A stretch of DNA of 64,000 nt from Culicoidibacter larvae (GTDB taxonomy: Bacteria; Bacillota_I; Bacilli_A; Culicoidibacterales; Culicoidibacteraceae): positions 281,913 through 345,912 of the forward strand of contig NZ_VBWP01000002.1 of the NCBI RefSeq assembly GCF_005771635.1, read 5' to 3'. The translations under genes and the position numbers were made by a program. Shown in pieces: positions 59,429-64,000 of the stretch. The first letter of the stretch is position 1. Each line of letters opens with the position of its first letter. The notes under the pieces were generated by a model that saw only the letters and a program-made list of their open reading frames with translations, searched no databases and was not told where the DNA came from.

Positions 59429-60304
59429 TTAGAATAATTGTATCTGCTCTTGCACATATTTAGCTTTATAAACCCGGTTAATATCCGCCATCCGATACAA
59501 AATACCGTAGCGATCACAGAGCTGCTTAAAACGCTGATACAACTGCTTAGCATTTGGCGAGTTGCACTCGTAGCGATTGCCAAACTCGCGGCGATATTGC
59601 GCAGCAATCTCCGCCGGCAAATGCGCGAGCAGGTGCTCGCGCTGTCCATCACGCATGGTCACGCCGAAGTACGGGTAGATGAAATCTACCCCGGCGGCGG
59701 CGCCCTGTTCAACAATTGCTTCAATGTTTTCCAGCGAATCATTGACGTACGGTAATATCGGCATCAGCAGAATCCCGCAAAATAAGCCGGCATCATGCAA
59801 TTGCTTGAGCGCGGCGAAACGCTTCGAACTAGGCACTACATGCTGCTCCAGCTGGCGGCATAGTTCATCGTCAGCGGTTGTAATCGTCATTTTCAACAAC
59901 ACCGGATCATGGGCAGCAATCCGTTGCAAGACATCAATATCGCGGACAATCAAATCGCTTTTAGTGGCAATGGATGCACCAAACCCATAACGGTCAATTA
60001 ATTCGAGCGCCCCTCGGGTTAATTGATATTTTTTCTCAAAAGGGTTATAAGGATCGCTCATTGCTCCGGTGCCAACCACACCTTTAATCCGCTTCTTCTG
60101 CAATTCGGTCTCAATCAGCCGCAAACTATCCTGCTTAATCCGCACCCGGTCAAAATCATCGATATGATAGCATTCACTCCGCGAATCACAATAAATACAC
60201 CCTTGATTACAACCACGATAAATATTCATATTATATTCATACTCAAACCAATATCCACTCGGCTTTACCCGCGTCAATATCGTTTTTGCCGGAACAAACT
60301 CCAT
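59429..60304 (-). CDS. Radical SAM protein (spore photoproduct lyase-like)
   Basis: A 291-aa protein. The iron-sulfur motif CNQGCIYCD is at about residues 32-40, preceded by NIYRGC. GVVGTGAMSDPYNPFE matches the SPL/Rv2578c-like radical SAM subgroup. The reaction is unknown. Only 3 nt separate it from the effector-domain gene upstream, so they are probably coupled. Confidence 0.87.
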   Translation of the reverse strand: MEFVPAKTILTRVKPSGYWFEYEYNMNIYRGCNQGCIYCDSRSECYHIDDFDRVRIKQDSLRLIETELQKKRIKGVVGTGAMSDPYNPFEKKYQLTRGALELIDRYGFGASIATKSDLIVRDIDVLQRIAAHDPVLLKMTITTADDELCRQLEQHVVPSSKRFAALKQLHDAGLFCGILLMPILPYVNDSLENIEAIVEQGAAAGVDFIYPYFGVTMRDGQREHLLAHLPAEIAAQYRREFGNRYECNSPNAKQLYQRFKQLCDRYGILYRMADINRVYKAKYVQEQIQLF

Positions 60305-60745
60305 TTATTCGTACCAACTTTCCTCGTTCTTCAACGCAATATATAACTCAAAACGACGACTGCCATCTGCATAATACACTTCAAAATCACTCGTATAGCC
60401 CCGCTCGGCGTCACTCACTTCCGCCTCAGCCTTCGCCCACAACTGCTCGCGCAACACCCAGAAATCACCAACACCGCTATATTGCACATAGCGGCCCTTG
60501 CCAATCACATGTGTGGCTGAACTATAATCATCAGTCTGCACTGCAAAAACAACCTGCTTCTTAGCTTGGTTCAAATCATATTCGGTATGCAGCGCAATAA
60601 AACTCTCCTGCATCTCACTCAGCCCGCAAGCTTCAAACTCTTGGCGTAACCGACGCAATACCGGTTCATCACCATCAACCCCCATCGGCATATCAACTAC
60701 CAACCCAATCAACGGCTGCACCGCATCAATTGAAACAATCATCAT
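60305..60745 (-). CDS. GyrI-like effector-binding domain protein
   Basis: A 146-aa protein with the GyrI/AraC effector-binding layout: a beta-rich start (IVSIDAVQPLIGLVV), central strands with the YVQYSGVGDFWVLREQLW segment, and a C-terminal SDFEVYYADGSRRFELYIAL. These bind small hydrophobic molecules. ATG 60745 (GAGGGTG upstream) is chosen. The nearby radical SAM gene suggests a joint role, but this is inference. Confidence 0.75.
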   Translation of the reverse strand: MMIVSIDAVQPLIGLVVDMPMGVDGDEPVLRRLRQEFEACGLSEMQESFIALHTEYDLNQAKKQVVFAVQTDDYSSATHVIGKGRYVQYSGVGDFWVLREQLWAKAEAEVSDAERGYTSDFEVYYADGSRRFELYIALKNEESWYE

Positions 60746-60931
60746 CTTGAACACACCCTCATTATAACAAACCGCTTTGACAACAGTCTGTCAGCTTCAA
60801 CAACAATTTTATCATAATTTGGGTGAAAAGAAGAGGCAAAACCGCGACAAGCGCGACTTTACCTCCCCCTTAAAACAATATTTGCGCTATAATATAACTA
60901 TAACTTCATATATGAAAGGAACTGAGTAATT

Positions 60932-62116
60932 ATGGATAGTAAAACTTTTGTCAGCAAATATGCTGTTGACCGCCACAATACCAATTCGATGAAATGGGAT
61001 TACCTAGAAGAAGTATTTGGTCAAACCGACTTACTGCCGCTTTGGGTGGCTGATATGGAGTTTAAGGCACCGGAACAAGTGATTGAAGCAATGGTAGAAC
61101 GGAGCCAACACGGTGTCTTCGGTTACACCTTCACACCTGAATCTTACTACCAAGCATTTATTGACTGGCAAAAAACGCAACACAACATTCATTTGGAAAA
61201 AGATTGGATTCGCTTTTCAACCGGAGTTGTTGCCAGCATCTACAACTGCATAACGATATTTACTAACCCCGGCGATGCCGTGATGATTGCTACTCCAGTC
61301 TACCATCCTTTTCAACATGCGATAAAAGACACCAAGCGTACCCTCGTTTATACTGAGTTGCTTAATGACAATGGCAACTATAGTTTTGACTTCAACGATT
61401 TTGAAGCAAAATTAACAGCAAATAATGTCCGCATGTTTATTCACTGCTCACCACACAACCCGGTTGGTCGAGTTTGGACTAAAGATGAGTTAGCAACCAT
61501 ATTTACCCTCTGCCGCAAACATGGAGTACTACTTATCAGCGATGAAATTCATCAAGACATCATTATTGGCAATAAACCCTTCGTCTCAGCACTTACTTTG
61601 CAACAAGAAAACCACTACCCAAGCGTGGTCGTCCTCAGTGCGCCATCAAAAACCTTCAACCTCGCCTCACTGCTTAACTCGCACCTCATCATTGCCGAAC
61701 CCGGCCTGCGCGAACGCTACGACGAAGGCTTCAAAATGCTCGGCGAATCAGCCCGTAGCGTCCTCGGCCAACTGGCAACTGAAACTGCCTACCAACACGG
61801 CAGCGACTGGCTCACCGGCCTACTGGCAACCATCAAAGCCAACTACGACTACATCTGCCAAACATTCGCGAGCGATGCCCCAAATATCATTATTGCGCCA
61901 CTCGAAGGCACCTACCTTGCATGGATTGACCTGCGCGCGTACGTTGCTCCAGCTGAAATCAAAACCTTCATCCAAGACCAATGTCACCTAGCCATCAACT
62001 ATGGAGAAGACTTTGGCGAAAAATACCAAGGATTCATCCGCATGAATCTGGCCACCACTCCGGAAATTGTTCAAGAAGCAACTCAACGAATCATTACTGC
62101 GATTGAGGAAAAATAA
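60932..62116 (+). CDS. PatB/MalY-type aminotransferase (C-S lyase)
   Basis: A 394-aa PLP enzyme of fold type I. It has LPLWVADMEFKAPEQV at the start, HSPHNPVGRVW, and the PLP-Lys segment LSAPSKTFNLASLLNSH. The group cleaves cystathionine or cysteine conjugates. An upstream TATAAT box is visible. It stands alone between terminators, opposite the GyrI-like gene. Confidence 0.92.
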   Translation: MDSKTFVSKYAVDRHNTNSMKWDYLEEVFGQTDLLPLWVADMEFKAPEQVIEAMVERSQHGVFGYTFTPESYYQAFIDWQKTQHNIHLEKDWIRFSTGVVASIYNCITIFTNPGDAVMIATPVYHPFQHAIKDTKRTLVYTELLNDNGNYSFDFNDFEAKLTANNVRMFIHCSPHNPVGRVWTKDELATIFTLCRKHGVLLISDEIHQDIIIGNKPFVSALTLQQENHYPSVVVLSAPSKTFNLASLLNSHLIIAEPGLRERYDEGFKMLGESARSVLGQLATETAYQHGSDWLTGLLATIKANYDYICQTFASDAPNIIIAPLEGTYLAWIDLRAYVAPAEIKTFIQDQCHLAINYGEDFGEKYQGFIRMNLATTPEIVQEATQRIITAIEEK

Positions 62117-62147
62117 AAAAAGCTGAGCCCATAAGGCTCAGCTTTTT
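62115..62147. terminator. Bidirectional terminator
   Basis: Hairpin AAAAAGCTGAGCC / GGCTCAGCTTTTT lies between the convergent aminotransferase and HAD genes. Confidence 0.9.
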
Positions 62148-62943
62148 AAACAGTTAACAAATAATCAATGGCATTTAACACACCTTCGTCATCATTCGAA
62201 TCCGTGTGATACTTCGCTGCCTGTTTCACAGCATCGCTGGCGTTAGCCATCGCATAGCCGTACTCAACATGCTTAAGCATCTCCAAATCGTTGCCACCAT
62301 CACCAAAAGCAGCAGTTTCATGATTACTGATACCAAGTAATTCCTGCAAACGCTTGATCCCGCTTGCCTTGTGATTGCCGGGAATAATCAGATCAACCGA
62401 ACCATGCCCGCTGGAAACAGCAGTCACAACATCACTCATTGAAGCATTAATCTCTGCAATAAACGGTTCAACATCAGTCACATCAAAATTCAAAGCAATC
62501 TTGAAAATAGTATCATCCAAATGATAAAAATCCTTTACCTTTTGCAACCGATGATAATAAATTGAAGCAAAATCAAGTGCTTCATCACTTATCATTTCAA
62601 GCGCATAAGCACTATTGCGACCACAAACGATAAAAGTATCCACATTATAGCTGCTCACTACATCAAGAATTCGATGTAAATCTTCAAGGCTCCATTCGCC
62701 GCAAAATAACTCCTGATTTTGATGCACCACATAAGCCCCGTTCTCCGCAACAAAAGAAATTTCATGCGCAATCTCAGGAAAAAATGACCGTAACTGGTAA
62801 TACTGATTGCCACTCGCTACTACAAAGTAAACGCCCTGTGCTTTCATCTGCTGATACAAATCATTAAACCGCTCGCGATTATAATCATTGCGACTATACA
62901 AAAACGTCCCATCCATATCAACTGCAATTAATTTCACTGCCAT
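62146..62943 (-). CDS. Cof-type HAD-IIB family phosphatase
   Basis: A 265-aa phosphatase. Motif I is AVDMDGTFLYS (catalytic Asp pair), motif II VASGN, and motif IV FGDGGNDLEML. The cap segment lies between. Family members act on sugar phosphates or pyridoxal phosphate. ATG 62943 has GGGAGG 7 nt upstream; the track frame is 15 residues longer. Confidence 0.92.
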   Translation of the reverse strand: MAVKLIAVDMDGTFLYSRNDYNRERFNDLYQQMKAQGVYFVVASGNQYYQLRSFFPEIAHEISFVAENGAYVVHQNQELFCGEWSLEDLHRILDVVSSYNVDTFIVCGRNSAYALEMISDEALDFASIYYHRLQKVKDFYHLDDTIFKIALNFDVTDVEPFIAEINASMSDVVTAVSSGHGSVDLIIPGNHKASGIKRLQELLGISNHETAAFGDGGNDLEMLKHVEYGYAMANASDAVKQAAKYHTDSNDDEGVLNAIDYLLTV

Positions 62944-63018
62944 ACCAAAACCTCCCTGTTTCAACCTCATTGTATCAACAAAAATCAATACTGTCTTTTC
63001 ATAATCTGGAAAACCTAA

Positions 63019-63058
63019 ATATCAGCCCGGCTGACAACCAGCCGGGCTGATATAATTT
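63019..63058 (+). terminator. Orphan hairpin in a divergent intergenic region
   Basis: Perfect 15-bp stem ATATCAGCCCGGCTG / CAGCCGGGCTGATAT with a 5-base loop, then AATTTTTT on the plus strand. It lies between divergent genes where no plus-strand transcript is annotated. Confidence 0.75.
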
Positions 63059-63073
63059 TTTAAATAAAAAGTA

Positions 63074-63118
63074 TTGACAGATAATAAGGTACCTTATATA
63101 ATAATTGTAAGGTACCTG
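63074..63118 (+). promoter_or_regulatory. Consensus promoter with MarR-type operators
   Basis: TTGACA (63074-63079), a 17-nt spacer and TATAAT (63097-63102) form a perfect sigma-70 promoter. AAGGTACCTT (63086-63095) sits in the spacer and AAGGTACCTG (63109-63118) just downstream, likely autorepression sites for the MarR protein. Confidence 0.85.
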
Positions 63119-63154
63119 TTTAATTTACTCAATTTATGAAAGGAGTCGATAATA

Positions 63155-63742
63155 ATGAGTGAACAAACTAAAAATTTAATGGAACAATTACGCCGCTACG
63201 AAGCCTTGCTGCATCGTTACCTGCGTTTCAAACATGCCACCAAAGGTAAATTTGGTGATCCGCACCGCGGCCAAGGCCGGGTGCTGGCAATTCTAAAAAT
63301 GCAATCAGAAATCAGCCAGAAAGAACTTGCTTACTTGCTGGACATGCGTGCCCAGTCATTAGGCGAATTGCTGGTTAAACTTGAACGCAACGGCTACATA
63401 ACCCGCACTGCATCTAGCGAAGATCGCCGGGTCATGCTGGTAGCGTTAACTGATGCCGGCCGAAAAGCTGCTGAAGAAACGACTCAAAACAGCTTTGAAG
63501 GCGATAACCTTTTTAGCGTCTTGAATGAAGAAGAACAAGCCCAACTGGGCGATTACCTCGCACGACTTATCGTCGCGCTTGAGAAAGAAGTTGATGCCTA
63601 TGACATTCCCGATCGCAATTTCAGTGATTTTGCTGGCGGCAAAAATCATCGTCGCCATAATCCTTTCAACTTCGGTCATGGAGGAAGACACCCCTTCCCA
63701 GAAGGCTTCCCCTTTGATGACGAAGACAACAATGACCAATAA
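63155..63742 (+). CDS. MarR family regulator with His/Asp-rich tail
   Basis: A 195-aa regulator. The winged helix is clear (ISQKELAYLLDMRAQSLGELLVKLERNGYITRTAS). After about residue 160 the chain ends in an unusual tail rich in His, Gly, Pro, Phe and Asp (KNHRRHNPFNFGHGGRHP then DDEDNND), which may bind metal. AAAGGAG precedes the ATG. Its promoter carries two operator-like palindromes, so autorepression is likely; the usual exporter partner is not in the window. Confidence 0.88.
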   Translation: MSEQTKNLMEQLRRYEALLHRYLRFKHATKGKFGDPHRGQGRVLAILKMQSEISQKELAYLLDMRAQSLGELLVKLERNGYITRTASSEDRRVMLVALTDAGRKAAEETTQNSFEGDNLFSVLNEEEQAQLGDYLARLIVALEKEVDAYDIPDRNFSDFAGGKNHRRHNPFNFGHGGRHPFPEGFPFDDEDNNDQ

Positions 63743-63760
63743 TAACTAGTTCAAGCCCAA

Positions 63761-63789
63761 ACAGCGGCAGGTCTCGTACCTGCCGCTGT
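63761..63789 (+). terminator. Terminator-like hairpin after MarR gene
   Basis: Hairpin ACAGCGGCAGGT / ACCTGCCGCTGT lies downstream of the MarR gene, with a modest T-rich tail. Confidence 0.7.
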
Positions 63790-63855
63790 TCACATTTTAT
63801 CCAAGAAATTCACTTGCAATTTATTCACAGAAACGTTATAATAATCAAGGAATAT

Positions 63856-63943
63856 GCGGATGTGGCGGAATTGGTATACGCGCAAGACTAAGGATCTTGT
63901 GGGAGTTAATCCCGTGCAGGTTCAAGTCCTGTCATCCGCACCA
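63856..63943 (+). tRNA. tRNA-Leu (AAG)
   Basis: An 88-nt gene with encoded CCA. Acceptor GCGGATG pairs with CATCCGC. The anticodon stem CAAGA/TCTTG closes the loop CTAAGGA, giving anticodon AAG. A long variable arm (GTGGGAGTTAATCCCGT) and the T-loop GGTTCAAGTCC are typical of class II tRNA-Leu. Confidence 0.95.
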
Positions 63944-63950
63944 AGATGTA

Positions 63951-63983
63951 AAAAACCCTGTATTATACAGGGTTCTTTTTTAT
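63951..63983 (+). terminator. Rho-independent terminator of tRNA gene
   Basis: Hairpin AACCCTGTA / TACAGGGTT followed by CTTTTTT. Confidence 0.88.
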
Positions 63984-64000
63984 AGTTATTCAAATTGGCG

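Overview
This window looks like a chromosomal segment of a low-GC, Gram-positive (Bacillota) bacterium. The evidence is an LPXTG-anchored surface protein, MATE and heterodimeric ABC exporters, strong AGGAGG-type ribosome binding sites, a CcpA-like cre site, an agmatine deiminase pathway of lactic-acid-bacterium type, and the MEP-pathway enzyme IspH. The lineage could be Erysipelotrichia-like or another deep branch, but I cannot assign it from sequence alone. No insertion sequence, prophage, rRNA operon or CRISPR array is visible. One tRNA gene (Leu, AAG) lies at the right edge.

Layout. (1) 1-13,055, all on the minus strand: an F-type ATPase operon in the order atpE, fused atpF-H, atpA, atpG, atpD, start of atpC. 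It is preceded by two large, N-terminally anchored extracellular multidomain proteins (1908 and 707 aa) that appear to share the transcript. The c subunit has Ile62 where the essential ion-binding carboxylate should be, and no a subunit (atpB) is encoded at the expected place. This is the most exciting locus: it looks like an F1 motor detached from ion translocation and dedicated to a cell-surface machine. (2) 13.6-23.2 kb: a proline-rich single-pass membrane protein, a GNAT enzyme, an LPXTG protein, a DAACS symporter, mutS, an orphan PTS IIB-like protein, and a MATE exporter with a riboswitch-like leader. (3) 23.4-34 kb: a TetR regulator divergent from a membrane-anchored methyltransferase and a flavodoxin/ferredoxin protein, then nfo, a DEAD-box helicase, ispH, and a LysR/YeiH divergent pair. 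(4) 34-40.8 kb: an agmatine catabolism operon (ptcA, aguD, aguA, arcC, second aguA, rpiR-type regulator) behind a promoter overlapped by a cre site. (5) 40.9-46.2 kb: trmK, nif3 and four tandem zinc-ribbon/membrane paralogues, the last one frameshifted. (6) 46.3-63.9 kb: a lipoprotein carboxylesterase, a CNNM protein followed by a structured leader and a 41-aa membrane peptide, cysK/cysE, a P1-family peptidase, map, a heterodimeric ABC exporter, a radical SAM protein, a PatB-type C-S lyase, a HAD phosphatase, a MarR regulator and tRNA-Leu.

How the genes work together. The agu operon makes ATP and ammonia from agmatine. cysK/cysE (synthesis), the PatB-like lyase and perhaps the DAACS symporter belong to sulfur amino acid metabolism. 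The TetR and MATE genes, the ABC pair and the MarR regulator are drug or stress functions. Intergenic regions near 46.4, 54.6 and 55.4-55.7 kb share a dispersed hairpin repeat whose stems covary while its flanks stay fixed, suggesting a structured RNA or REP-like element.
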